NCBI GenBank assembly: GCA_964020975.1
Contig: OZ026621.1
Span: forward strand, 97,528,005 to 97,592,004
Direction of reading: 5' to 3'
DNA: 64,000 nt
Origin: Hermodice carunculata
Lineage: Eukaryota; Annelida; Polychaeta; Eunicida; Amphinomidae
Shown here one piece after another: positions 1 to 14,960 of this stretch (its first letter is position 1; every line of letters starts with the position of its first letter). Below the pieces are notes generated by a model, which was given only the letters and a program-made list of their open reading frames with translations, searched no databases and was not told where the DNA came from. The position numbers were made by a program, and so were the translations under genes.

Positions 1-235
1 AAAGTAGTTTGGTTGGCTCTTTGGTAAATATGGTAATTGCAACGGTTCTTTTATTTTTTTGATCATCATGGTGATTTTTAATAGAGTGATCTTCCAAAAC
101 CACATAACCACATGTTTGATTCCGTTGTACTGGGTACTCTCTATTGCTAAGCTTCCAGCCAATATGTGTACGATATAAGTTCCACTAAGTTGGGAATTCT
201 CAATATTAATGAACAATTGTGCAGCCAAACATAAA

Positions 236-271
236 TGAATGAATAAATGAATAAATAAATAAATAAAAGAA

Positions 272-330
<59 letters not shown>

Positions 331-334
331 AAAA
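236..334. repeat. (ATAA)n microsatellite
   Basis: A run of AATA/ATAA units close to 100 bp long, ending in a short poly-A. It is flanked by unique AT-rich sequence. It may be the tail of a decayed retroposon, but I see no element body next to it. Confidence 0.9.
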
Positions 335-1070
335 AATCCTTTGGGGGACTCCCTTGATTTTCTTTGACTTCAAGCAGAATGGTGATGTATCATCGATGGG
401 TCATTACCTGTTACCTTTTTAAGTATGAACAGTGTGCATGATATTGGATCCTTACTTTGCCCCTTTCAGTGTCGGCAAGGTATACGCATACATACTGTGT
501 ATACTTATCCTAGTTAGGGTTGGACATTATAAACAGGTTGTTTCATATGTTTGTATCCATCCAAAGTGTCAAGCATTGAACATTCCATTCTTTTCTGATT
601 ATCATATCAATACTATGCCTCTTTGAATGAAGTACAGTATTCACATGCTACTTATTTTACATTGTGACACGTTTTTAGGATTAACATCTCTGACAGTCAA
701 AGAATATGCGATGCTTCTATCATTTCCTGGTCACAATGAGACTGAGTTAATAGCCTTCAGTGGCTTATGCCATCATGTTATGGCTTTTCTACTATTCTCA
801 GCAAAATCCAATGCTACTGATATGAATTTTAAATGCCAATGCAGACGATAATATACGTCCGGCTGTTTTTGACTGACTTGGCGGGAAAGGTTTATTGAAC
901 ATTCAATTTATTTGCAGGGAAATGGATACGGAAAAGGGATAACCTGGAACATCTGAAGAATTATCTCAGCATGGTCTCATGGGGACGATAATCAGATGAA
1001 TCGATGCGTTGCGTAATGTTCTACATGGTGTCTAACCTGACCATTTTTTTTGGGGGGGGGGGGGTATTTT
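335..1070. other. No recognisable gene; T8G13 tract at its end
   Basis: AT-rich sequence with only short open frames (64 and 74 codons at 432-851) that match nothing I know. A homopolymer pair of eight T then thirteen G lies at 1044-1064. Confidence 0.5.
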
Positions 1071-1079
1071 ATGGCAAAC

Positions 1080-2070
1080 TCGTGCACTCTTGTTATTTGT
1101 GTGGTGTCAGAGCATATTCGTCTTCAAGGAGTACAGGAACAGATATGGCACATTTGTCGGAGTAATATTTCTTCCAAGGCTTCACATGGTGCTTTGGTAT
1201 GACTGATCACCTTTTTGGAACTTGCCAAGTAACTGTAACTGACGCACGTCGCTTCCCGGCGGGTGTCCATCAGGAACTTCAACAACTATCTGTTGGTTTG
1301 ACAACACACGTACCGTTCTACCGCCTTTCTTCGTCAACAGTATGATTATTTTGCTTTCACTATATCACCTGCCTTAAAGTATAAATAAGTATCAGTGAGT
1401 ATAGAACGAATTTTAAGACCTCAAAGAAATTCACTGGGAGCAACATCGGTTTTCCAGTTTATCACTGATGCTTTTTAGATGAACTCTTTACCCATCTTCT
1501 GCCGAAAAAGCGATTATGACAATCAAATCAGTTTGTCAAATATCTCAATATCATCAATTTTAAACAAGCGTGGACTTATAAATAAATCGTGTGGAATATT
1601 TATAGATGCAGCGTCATTCAGCCCGGCCCCATGAACCACAGTGATATACAAGGGTCCACGTCTGGGAGGTTTTACGCAACGGGCAAATTCGCAAAAGCTG
1701 TCCGAACGTTGTAACTACAAATGATGACGGCATCAGAGGAAAACCCAACAGTAAATATGATAGCACATAAGAAGAGCTTTCATTTATGACCACCCTAGAT
1801 TTCTTCTTGGTATTTTATGCTGCACTTGCACCTTTTTACCTTCGAAATCAGCAAAATACAGATAACATGCACGTGATTAGGTAGGACCATGCTTGAATAG
1901 TATTTTCTGATTCCATGTAAAATCTGTACTTGGATAGTTGTGGTAATGTTTTCCAACAAACCAAGTTGCTTGCTCTTCAGCAACAATCACAACCTCCATG
2001 AGCTCTGCCAATTTTTGCTGGTACAATTTCAATGGTGGTTCACCAAACCCATCATTCAGACGTGTCAATC
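1080..2070 (-). pseudogene. Possible decayed coding strip, family unknown
   Basis: On the minus strand a reading frame with ordinary amino-acid composition runs from about 2068 to 1877 (it includes AELMEVVIVAEEQ and WFVGKHYHNYP). After a stop it resumes with a plausible stretch containing ADFEGKKVQVQHKIP. Further down, to about 1100, pieces such as RRGPLYITVVHGAG appear, also interrupted. I do not recognise the family. It could be an old transposon gene or chance. There is no promoter, TIR or neighbouring gene to anchor it. Confidence 0.2.
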
Positions 2071-2619
2071 AATCGATAGGATACGACTATTAGTTAACAT
2101 GTTACTGTCATTGCGTGGTTAGGCTTAGTTTAACACTCAATTGCACGCCGTTGTTTCTATTATCCAGAGCATAGGCCATTTTGTTCGTAAATGTTTGCTT
2201 GACCTAATTAACTTAGCTATTGTCAATAAAATTCCTACGCCGAACTTAAGTCTGCGGCGTGGCCTTGAGCAGAACTTGTTTCATATCTTCTAATTTGTTT
2301 TTATTTTTATTTCAGCACTGCTCAAAACAGGGTTCTTGTTATTTTCCTGTGCAGAATTAAAGATAAAACCACTCGCGTAATCAGTACTAGTCACTATACT
2401 ATCTTCGTTCGACGCGCATTACCCTGGTCAGGTAATACGATCGCAACTCCCCTAGTATAGTGTCTGATAAGTGAAGCCTGTTGCATGCGTTTCTTTGTAA
2501 AGTTCAACAAGATAGTAACGTAAATGGTAAAAAGACTCAGGATGGCTTTAACCGCCAAGTTCCTCGAGCGTCAGACTTATGTTCAGAATTACTTAATGCT
2601 TGTGGTAACTCGTGTATTG

Positions 2620-2873
2620 TTGTGGGCAATTTACGTCCAATTAGACGTACTTATAGTGGCCAAATGTACACTAGAATCTCCAACAAAGGCCACCTCTGTT
2701 AACAGACAATTCCTTTATTCAGACCACCGATTTACAGGCCTTGTTTTTTTAATCATGATCCTTAATTTTGTTATCCCTAATGTATCCTAAATGAAATGTA
2801 CGCCTATTAAGCCCACTCTCATATGAACATTGTTTTCAGTCCCTTGGGTAGTCGTAATAGGGAGATTCCACTG
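2620..2873. mobile_element. Pogo/Tigger-like MITE fragment (one end visible)
   Basis: The stretch carries repeated AAGGCCACCT/AGACCACCG motifs and ends with GGGAGATTCCACTG followed by TA at 2872-2873. The reverse complement of that end begins CAGTGGAATCTCCC, the style of pogo/Tigger terminal repeats, which duplicate TA. I could not find the other terminal repeat, so it is probably truncated. The open frames at 2481-2790 look like chance. Confidence 0.35.
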
Positions 2874-3788
2874 TACTGGAAACATACATTTGCCTAAATA
2901 CCGTAGCATATAATGAAGTGCGATATTGTCCAGTTAATACTTTATTTGTTATTCATTCCCTACCTTTCAAGCCAAGCTAGCCGATGGTAACTTTCTGATC
3001 ACCTGGATAAAGTTTGCAACCGGAACAAAAAGGAGGTTCGCTGAAATATGGGGTTTGTCCTCCTCCACAACACCGCAGCCGTTACTCTCCCTCCCCCTGT
3101 TCCATGTTAAACTTGCTAGTCACGTGGGTCCGCGTCTGAAAAGGTCGCGAACACCACAAGTGCTTGGCACACGGTGACGAGCACCTCGCTTTGCTCGGTG
3201 TCAATCATCATGCGTCAAGACCTTGTAGCAGAAAAATCCCCTGTTCTCAGCTAGGGTAGAATTCTACAAAACGCAAAACTTCTTATAAAGTTTGCAAGAT
3301 ACAAATTTGGGCGAAAACGTGGTAGGAACTAACACATAGAACGTGGTAGGAACTAACACATAATTTTCCTCTTTCGAACTGACATTTACCTCAGAAAAAT
3401 AACGAACAACAAATATTGGTCGCAAGATACTTGATTTCTGGAATGTACAAAACGGTGCTATAGACACTCGTTTTACTGCCAAAATAAGTAGTTCAGCTCC
3501 ACAAATAGTTTTGATGTGGAAAAGTGAATAGGCATACCAGACGATCCACTATTTATCTTCTGTGTAATAGGAACGACATTTTAACTGATTACAGTACGCT
3601 TATCTGTCCCAAGTTTATGTACGAAGGTGGGCTCAAGTAGATCGTAATGCTCATAAAAACCACCAGATGCTAGATAAATGCTCAGATCTATAATTACAAC
3701 GGACTCCGCTCTGTGGACAATGTTGCCCAGGTTTATTGGTGTTGAGTATAGATCCTATGGCGAGCTATTTTAGCATTTGATGATAATA

Positions 3789-3792
<4 letters not shown>
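2874..3792. other. No gene seen; one 24-bp tandem duplication
   Basis: A slightly GC-richer patch lies at 3040-3190. At 3316-3362 the unit AACGTGGTAGGAACTAACAC occurs twice in tandem with a 24-bp period. No recognised coding sequence on either strand. Confidence 0.5.

Positions 3793-3876
<84 letters not shown>
3793..3876. repeat. (TA)n microsatellite
   Basis: Pure TA dinucleotide run of about 84 bp, directly followed by the palindrome-rich region. Confidence 0.97.
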
Positions 3877-3882
<6 letters not shown>

Positions 3883-3894
3883 GTATATAATTGT

Positions 3895-4500
3895 GATGTA
3901 TACGCGTCATAATTTTACATATGTGAAGAAGGTTTACACATGTGTGTGAAAGAAATACATATGTGTAAATCTTTTTCTAACATGTAAAACAAAACACTGC
4001 TTCATACTTGTGAAATATTCCACACAAATGCGTAGTTATACCTTTTACACATGTGTAAAAGAATGACACGTGTGTAAAATAATTTTTACACATTCGTGTA
4101 ATTGCACACATGTGAAACAAATATATAATTTTATACATGTGCAAACCTTTTTACACAAATGAAATTCTGCACCATTCATTTCAATAAGCCTTTCACTGCA
4201 TGGCGAAGTGTATCCCAATAAGGTGACTCCTATACGTATAGGGATCAGTCATTTTCTGGATATGTTTTTCTCTAAAATTTATTTCACATAGGTGTCAATC
4301 TCTTTTATATATGCAAAAGCTTTTTACCCATATATGTCATGATACATTTCCACACATATGTGTAACCCTTTTATACGTTTGCATATATCTTTTTCATATA
4401 TGTAACCGACTAACATGCATGTAAAATAGTTTTATATATGGTTCAACGTTTTTCACATCTGTGATAATCCGTTTTTACATATGTAAAATATTCAATAATT
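3895..4500. repeat. Array of TTTACACATGTGTAAA-type palindromes
   Basis: Over about 600 bp a self-complementary motif recurs every 20-40 bp. The best copies are a perfect 18-bp palindrome at 4043-4060 (TTTTACACATGTGTAAAA) and a perfect 16-bp one at 4474-4489 (TTTTACATATGTAAAA). Degenerate copies include those near 3932, 4062, 4085, 4105, 4350 and 4400. Spacing is irregular, so this is not a simple tandem repeat. Similar half-motifs reappear at 5730-5790, beyond the inserted PLE-A segment, so the array may belong to one older element that PLE-A interrupted. Confidence 0.7.
4143..4191 (+). repeat. Left arm of a ~49-bp inverted repeat
   Basis: The arm pairs with 6029-6077. The inner 23 bp (4169-4191) are a perfect inverse match and the outer part is about 75-80% identical (AAACCTTTTTACACAAAT against AAACCTTTTTATATAAAT). 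The arms enclose about 1.84 kb that contains PLE-A copy 1. Confidence 0.8.
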
Positions 4501-4504
4501 TTAC

Positions 4505-5715
4505 AAGCTTGCCTAATTGTACCTGATCTGTGCCTAAGAAATACTATATTTTCATTGCATTCTCTTGACTTAAATACAAATGACTTTCATTCTTTTCTGA
4601 TTTGCCCTATAATTTTGCAGTTAATATCCAAAGATTATTAGAAAGTTTGGCTACAATAATTTACAGTTTTTAGACTTGTCTGTTTTGCTACTTAACTTTA
4701 TCTTTTGGCATCATTCTGTTTTCATGTTCACCTTTCAGACATTTTAGGCTGGCTTGTTTTCTGTTAGGTCAAACCCCCAGGGCCTATAGGTAGCAAGCAG
4801 CTACTGACGACAGTTACAAGCTTACCTAATTTTACTTAAAATCCTGTCAAGAAAATTTGTTTTGATAACATGTTTTTGGAATAATTGCTAATGACTTTCA
4901 TTCTTTTCTGACATGCCTAAATGCACATTTACTCAATGTAAATAAAAATACTCAAAATTGACGGTGTTTCTCAAATGTCACAAACCTGACACATTACGTT
5001 AATACATTGACTCAGAGTTGGCAGTGAAATAGAGCTGAGTTGTTTGGGGGGGTAGGTATCATCATAGAGTTTGTTTTACATTTCTGGTGCAAGATGTCCA
5101 TTGTTGGAGTCCTTGTTAGGATGTCCCTTGGTTTGTACAGGTGGTCTAGCTGCAACTGTTTGTTTTACAATCACTGGGACTGAATATAAAGCCCCAGCTT
5201 GTTTCCACTTGAGTTATACAATGGCGGGTGGTTTTACTAGGATAAGCTGTCCAGCTAGAAAGGGTACATATTGGTTCGGGGGTAAGTCAAATTGTTCCTA
5301 TCTGAACCTGTACCTGAACCTTCTTTCATAATGAAGCTCTGCATTTACAAGCAAAACTTCACATATTTAGCTAATTCATCATTTTCCACGTTCATGTTTA
5401 TTCATTATTATGTGGGTTGTCCTTGCTGAATATTTAGCTTAGCTAAGGAGCCGCTGCTCAGAGAGATATGTACGGGTAATAGGCTCCAAAACATGTTGAG
5501 TAGTTACCTGCTGAAGACCCTTTATAATTTTTTTGGACTGATACAGGCTATGTCAAAATTTTACAGAAGAACGTGTGCAATATGGACAACACTTATTCCA
5601 TATGTGTATAGGTTAGACAGGGACAGGTTAGCTCATGGAGAGTAAAGAGTTTGGACTGCGGAATAGGGTAATGACTACTAGGAAGTGGTTCTGGGCAAAA
5701 AGGCACAAATACAAA
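4505..5715 (+). mobile_element. PLE-A copy 1: downstream part of a Penelope-like element, RT missing
   Basis: This segment matches the non-coding spacer downstream of the reverse transcriptase in PLE-A copies 2 (21430-22770) and 3 (62350-61480, minus). Shared landmarks include ATCCAAAGATTATTAGAAAG, the TTCTGTTAGGT...GGGGCTA block, TTGTTTTACATTTCTGGTGC and, at the end, an ORF start reading MESKEFGLRNRVMTTRK at 5639-5700. The RT itself is absent. An open frame at 5071-5331 (86 codons) lies wholly in this spacer and is not convincing as a gene. Downstream of the conserved ORF start the sequence diverges from the other copies. Confidence 0.75.
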
Positions 5716-5718
5716 TAT

Positions 5719-5808
5719 GGGAAACCATTTACACATATACTAACTGGAGCAACAGTGTCACATATGCGAAACTATTTACACATATACAAACTGGGGCAAC
5801 AGTGACAC
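5719..5808. repeat. Tandem duplication, ~44-bp unit
   Basis: Two adjacent copies of a unit containing GAAACYATTTACACATATAC and AACTGGRGCAACAGTG. The TTTACACATAT core resembles the palindrome array at 3895-4500. Confidence 0.75.
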
Positions 5809-6028
5809 ATATTCCGTGTATTCTCCCCCCCCCCCAAAAAAAAAACAAAATAGCACTGTCCAGTCTGCCCATGCTCCATATCAAATCCTGTCACTGCCAA
5901 TGTCTAAACATGTACCTTAATTAATCATTACCACTTTTATATACTGAGTGATATATTTATGTATGAAACAATTGCAACTATGTATCAATGATTTACTTAT
6001 ACAAACTAGAGAGCTATGATTGCGGTTT

Positions 6029-6077
6029 AGGCTTATTGAAATGAATGGTGCATGCTTTTATTTATATAAAAAGGTTT
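6029..6077 (-). repeat. Right arm of the ~49-bp inverted repeat
   Basis: Inverse partner of 4143-4191, including the perfect 23-bp core at 6029-6051. Confidence 0.8.
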
Positions 6078-6229
6078 TCAATATATGTTTAATTATAAAT
6101 TTATTTCACTGGGATGCCTCCCCTGCCCACTTAACCTGATACATTTGTTGCCCACAATGACCAGGAAATATGACAAATTCATCTTTGCTATAAAGTAACC
6201 CTTGAATTTGTTGCAATCAAGTAACACTT

Positions 6230-6680
6230 TAACGATGTCATTTGTTCTTTACAACACTGATAAAAAAAATCGAGCAAATTCCAGGCATTTTGAAGATATT
6301 GCAGTAACAAAGTCAAATTGACTGTAAATGTGTCAGAGAAACCACACACTAGGTCACGGCTAGCTAAAAATCTAATCAACTCTTGTTTCCTCAGAACGCA
6401 TATCTGTATCAAATTTGAGAACAATCCATCCAAGCACTGTGAAGATATTTTGGTAACAAAGACAAAATGACTGAAATTAGGTTACAGTAACTACACAATA
6501 GGTCACAACGAACTGGAAATCTAATGTTTGTTTTAAAATGCATTTCTGTACTAAATTTGAGAAAAATCCGCCAATGTTATGAGATGATTTTGCGGTAACA
6601 AATTGCATACTAAGTATGTCACTCTGTTCCATACATAGATTTGTGTGACAAATTTAAGAAAAATTAATATAAGCACCAAA
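6230..6680. repeat. ~145-bp tandem array, three degenerate units
   Basis: Units start near 6282, 6433 and 6571. Each carries CAAGCATTGTGAAGATAT-like, GGTAACAAAG, CTAGGTCAC and CTGTACTAAATTTGAGAAAA-like blocks in the same order. Units differ by about 20-30%, so the array is old. Core repeats of this length are typical of Helentron-derived 'pearl' elements in molluscs, but no ends are visible here. Confidence 0.6.
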
Positions 6681-6709
6681 GGCGTAATTCTTATAACTGC
6701 AGGCACCTG

Positions 6710-10400
<3,691 letters not shown>

Positions 10401-10404
10401 AAAT

Positions 10405-10525
10405 TTACTTTCCCTGGATCATCTTCTCAATAAACTTCTCCACATAAGAATCACTTATTTGGCTAAATTCTGTAGCATTTTTCAAGAATTGGGACGCAAA
10501 ATTTTGCTTTAATTCTCCAGCTGGA
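10405..10525 (-). CDS. Possible host exon (very tentative)
   Basis: On the minus strand a stop-free frame of about 40 codons reads NFASQFLKNATEFSQISDSY followed by VEKFIEKMIQGK. It looks protein-like (amphipathic, normal composition) and ends at GGGAAA|GTAAAT, a plausible splice donor. An acceptor-like TTGTCCAG lies at its start. It sits a few hundred bases downstream (minus strand) of a promoter-like patch with a ZNF143-type motif. I cannot name the protein, and such a short frame may arise by chance. Confidence 0.2.
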
Positions 10526-10679
10526 CAACCTTAGACCAGCTGCAACACGTGACCGACCAGCAAAATAACCCCCACAAACAATCACCCGTGATAAAAAAAA
10601 AATTTAAAAAAAAAAAAAAACAGAACAAAATAAAGTTGTTCAAGTCAAGCGTAACAAAGTTATAAGACAAAGTGAACAG

Positions 10680-11240
10680 AAAAGCTGGCCAACGTGTGCC
10701 GTTATTTTGCACGAAAGTCAACTCAAACACAGCTTTTTTTTCAACTATTCTGGACGGTCAACTGGAGCGAGGGAAAAACCAAAGCTGATGCATATATAGC
10801 CACGATAGGTGCGGTATCGGTAGCTAGTATCGCTTGGTTTCAGGTGTCCGTTTTCTCGAGTTACCAGAGCAAAGAGTCGTCAACGTATTTTTAACAGATG
10901 ACTTACAATCTTAACTTTAATATGTCCGCTCAGCTGTGTCTGAAGGAGTTATCGTCGTTAGTTATAAATCCAAATGCAACATGAAGGCATGCACACACAC
11001 ACACACACACACACACACCTTGGGCGCCCATTTAAACATAGCGCAATGCATTGTGGGAAAGGAAAATCACAGTGAATCGTGGCCACCTGTTTTCCTCACG
11101 GTTCCAGGTGTCCGTTCTCCAAGTTACCAGGGCAAACGTTCGCTAAAGTACTTTTGAAACATGCCTTACTATCTGAACTTTAATCTGCCCGCTCGGTTGT
11201 GTCTGAAGCAGTCATCATCGTTAGTTACAAATCCAAATGC
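10680..11240 (-). promoter_or_regulatory. CpG-richer patch with ZNF143/Staf-type motif and a direct repeat
   Basis: On the minus strand, 11041-11060 reads TTTCCCACAATGCATTGCGC. Its core fits the Staf/ZNF143 binding consensus, known in animal gene promoters. A ~140-bp direct repeat (10841-10980 and 11105-11240, about 75-80% identical, starting CAGGTGTCCGTT) brackets the site. CpG is commoner here than nearby. Promoter function is inferred only; the possible exon at 10405-10525 is on the same strand downstream. Confidence 0.35.
10992..11018. repeat. (CA)n microsatellite
   Basis: About 13 CA units between the two halves of the direct repeat. Confidence 0.95.
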
Positions 11241-11489
11241 TATACCATCTATGTCTGGCATATTTAAATTAAACTGTTCATTTGTATGAAAAACATGTAT
11301 GTCTCATATATGGAAGCAGCATAGATCCAAGCTCAAATTACTACTGGAGCCTATGATAGTTGCAGCTGATCACCTTAAGATTATGGCTTCATTTCCAGGC
11401 ATATTGACAAATTTTGAAAACACATGTTTATCAATTATTTTTACTGTTGTGATAGATCTACTTTTTTTTGGCACAGCAAAGCTTCCTGC

Positions 11490-11660
11490 TATACAGACCA
11501 TCTCTTGTGAAAGACCACATATCTTTTTAAAGACTGCCCTTTCATGACGTTAGTCTATTGCTCTAATGAATGTACTCAATGATAAGACTGTCACAATATG
11601 AGACCACTTTTTGTTGACCGTTAGGTTGGTCTTAAGTAGCAGGTACCACCCCATACACTT
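11490..11660. mobile_element. GACCAC-rich MITE remnant
   Basis: Repeated AAAGACCAC / ATATGAGACCAC / TTGGTCTTAA motifs in both orientations, shared with 23690-23800. This is the style of subterminal repeats in pogo-like MITEs. No clear ends are visible, so it is a fragment. Confidence 0.35.
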
Positions 11661-12150
11661 TGAACTCCTTATGTTTTCAGGATTTTTCAAGGGACAAGAC
11701 TCTTTTTCCCTGCTCGCTTGTTAAAGGTATCTGCTCCAAAATGTTACAAAGTTTGTATGAAGTGCTGAATTTCAGAGAAAACAGATGACAACCGGATTGA
11801 TGGTAACTTCGTCCTCCATGGTTTTTGCTCTTCTTGTGCCAGTACTTGATGCACAGCTCGCAGGCGCAAAGGTGCTTATAACTCATTCAGAATCAAATTT
11901 TTCACATTATTATGCATCAAATGGCGATTATCTGGCCTAGGATGGAAGATTTTATGTAGAATATATGTAAATGGTCGACTCTCATTAAATGTGGCCACAG
12001 CACTATTTCAAAGGTCCGAAATAAAACTGGTCATATGCTAAATTCCTTTTTACTGGACAAAAGTAAAGATGTTGTTTTCATATAGGCAAAAAATTGCCAT
12101 CACTATTCTGCAAAATTGGGCCAAGGATGGGTTGTTGAAGATGAAAGTGA
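11661..12150. other. No gene identified
   Basis: Unique AT-rich sequence; open frames are short and unrecognised. Confidence 0.5.
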
Positions 12151-13561
12151 CTTTTTCTTGGTTACCTACAAATACCACTACCATTCTATAAATATCGTTA
12201 GATCATACGAATAATTTCTGATCATCCATCCCAATTTGTGGTTGCTTTGCAAGCATAAGATCCCAATGATGTTAGAAAAGTGACCATCCATGCCCCAGCT
12301 GTTCTTATTATGTTTCAGCCTCAATTGGAAACATTTGTTGCATATTTCAACCTCATGTTTTCCAAAGATGACGTTGTGTTACATTGTGTACTTTGCAACT
12401 GAAGATGATACACAGATATTGGTACTTTGTGTGCAAAACAGAAAAAATAGCCCCTTCCACAAGGTTAAGAACACATAAATTACATATAAAACGTAGTGTA
12501 CTGTGAAAGATTGAAAATTGGTATTTGTGGGTAACAGAAAGTAGCCTTTTTGCGTATGATTAAAAGCAATTGTTTTATAACCCAGTCATTGTTAGATGAG
12601 GGAGATGAGCTATACAAATGGAGTGATTTTACCACTAAGTGGACTGGCTCTTTTAAATAAACACAATGCCACTCTCCTCTCCATAAGTAGACTTAGTTTA
12701 TATCTTTGGTTGGTAGTAAATGTTAACATTTCATTTTTAGTTGATGGGAAACGACCAACTTGACAATTGCTTGAAGCAAAGAAACAACCACACATTCACT
12801 AATGATACAACCTGATGTCCCTCAGTTATGAATGCATTTATTTTAGAAATACTCAGAAGCACTGCCAATGTGGCTTTGGTAATTAGATACAAAAGTATCG
12901 CTGATGTATTTGTAAGTAAAAAAAAAAACAAATGTTTTACTTAGAGAATTAATTTCATGAAGCAGCTAAACTGAATAGTTGAGAAGACACTACAAGAGTA
13001 TGCACCTAATGAACTATAATGATTGAAGTTGGTACATAAGAGTCCTATAACATAATCCATGCCATTTTAAAATGATTAAAGGAAGATCAATAATAAAATG
13101 TTCAGACATGCTAATTCAGCTTTGACCTTCCTCATATAACTTTCCTGCAGTTCATGGGAACTCACATACCAATCTCATTGAATATTATGTATAAAGCAAC
13201 ACAGGCATGTCCTGTCTAGGGCATTAAGTTTAGTATAGATGCACGTATGGTCAAAAACCTACACATCACTTTAATATGTGGCGACTTAATGTATTTGTAG
13301 GTAACACAACAAATGTTCCGTGTGGTGAATTATCAAGGAGCTTACAGAGAGATTGAGAAAACACTAGAAAAGTACATCATGAGCCCTTAATTTACATTCG
13401 TTCAATGATGTAGGCATTATGATATTGCATTATGTAATCATAGCTAAAAGAAAATTATGGAATAAGTGTTCAAACACACTGGATTCTTAAGTGCTTTTCA
13501 ATGTTGTTTCCTAGAGTTCCTGGGCCCTCATATAGTCCAAAATCCATTAGCACAGACTTAC

Positions 13562-13606
13562 TTGATTGATTGATTGATGGGTTGATTGATTGTTTGATTG
13601 ATTGAG
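13562..13606. repeat. (TTGA)n microsatellite
   Basis: About ten TTGA units with minor variants, followed by a T/G-rich stretch. Confidence 0.9.
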
Positions 13607-13732
13607 TTATTTGTTTGGTTTTGTTTTGGTTTGGTTTGGGGGTTGGAGGTGGTGGTAACTTTAGTGGGGATGTTTTTACAATAGAGATAGGTTTCCCTCA
13701 ACCTCGTCTCCAAGTGTGTCTACATGCGTGAA

Positions 13733-14960
13733 GTCATCCCACGGTCCAACAAATTACCCATCATGCCCACATCCGTGCATGATGGGTCACCATTACAAGT
13801 GTTTAGATTGTATAGGTCTTTTAACAGTTTGAAAACCTACTTTGGTACCGGGGGGTAACATGGCTTTACAATGGCTTCTTTTTCTACCCCACGTTTAATG
13901 TTATCTAAGGGTCAAATGTGTTTCACCACGCACCGCAAAAGCTGCATTTTCTAAGCCTACAGTGGCATGCGTTTGGCAACCACCTAGTTCAGATACACGT
14001 ATATCTACCTATGACTTTCTGTCGCAACAAGCGCTAACAATTGGTGTAGTTGATTTGGGTAAATTCTGAGTCGAAAGCTCTAAAGCTGCCACAAAGGCGG
14101 GAGAACCACTTTTCCTTACTTTCCACATGCTCCTGCTTTTAATAACTATGTATTTTGTTTTCCGTGTTGAGATTGTACTATGTAATGCTGCTTCAAACTA
14201 CTCAATATGCAGGAAATAGAGGTGTAAATTGAAAAAACCCAAGGTTCAACTTCGCACCTTTGGTGCTCGCTTATTTCTACATCCTACTTTTCAATTCCTG
14301 TAAGAGGAAGGTCTCCCACTTTTAACTGGGACTACATAGGTTGAAACCTGTGCAACTCATCAGTCTCCAAAATCCTTTCACTGGTTTTATCCAAGGAGTA
14401 CCTCACATAGGCTTGATTTGTGTGTTGAGTATATATAACAGTGGCAAAGATGAATCCGCCAAAGTGTAAACGAGTGTTCCTTTCAAGATCAAAGTGACTG
14501 TCGTACCAAGCAAACATTATAAAGTACGCCTATGCATACCCTCTCCAGGTAGCAATTATAATTATCAGTAACTTACTCCCTGGATAAATCCAGTCCAGGC
14601 CCCGTGGATTTTGAGACCTGTGGAGTTGATCAAATTGCAGGGAATTCTGTTGGATTTTTCCCAAATGAAAATTGTTAGCACTTCTTGTGACGCCAATTCC
14701 GCGGTAGATGTAGGTATACATCTAATCCTAAGGCCTAGACTTCGAAAATGCGGCTCCTGCAACACCAGGTGCAACTGCAAATAGACCCTTATATAACGTT
14801 AAATGTGGGGTAAACAAAAAAGCCATTGTGAAGCCATGTTACCCTTGGTATCACATTAGAGTGTGAAACCCTTAAAGGATGTACGTATCAGTCGAAACAT
14901 TAGTGACCGAGGAAAATATGGGCCTATGTGCATGATGGGTCAGTCGTTGGACCATGGAAT
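13733..14960. mobile_element. Foldback / long-TIR element
   Basis: The left arm (about 13733-14065) and right arm (about 14620-14960) are inverse copies with about 70-85% identity. Matching blocks in order are GGTCCAAC..., CCATCATGCMCA, GGGTAACATGGCTTYACAATGG, ACGTTTAATGTTAT, GCATTTTC and GCGCTAACAATT-like. The 550-bp centre shows no recognised coding region. It has the shape of a foldback element or a long-TIR MITE. Exact ends and target duplication are unclear. Confidence 0.65.

Noticed and set aside
5071-5331. 86-codon secreted-protein-like frame
   Set aside because: Located in the PLE-A spacer; the matching spacers at 22 kb and 62 kb do not keep it open.
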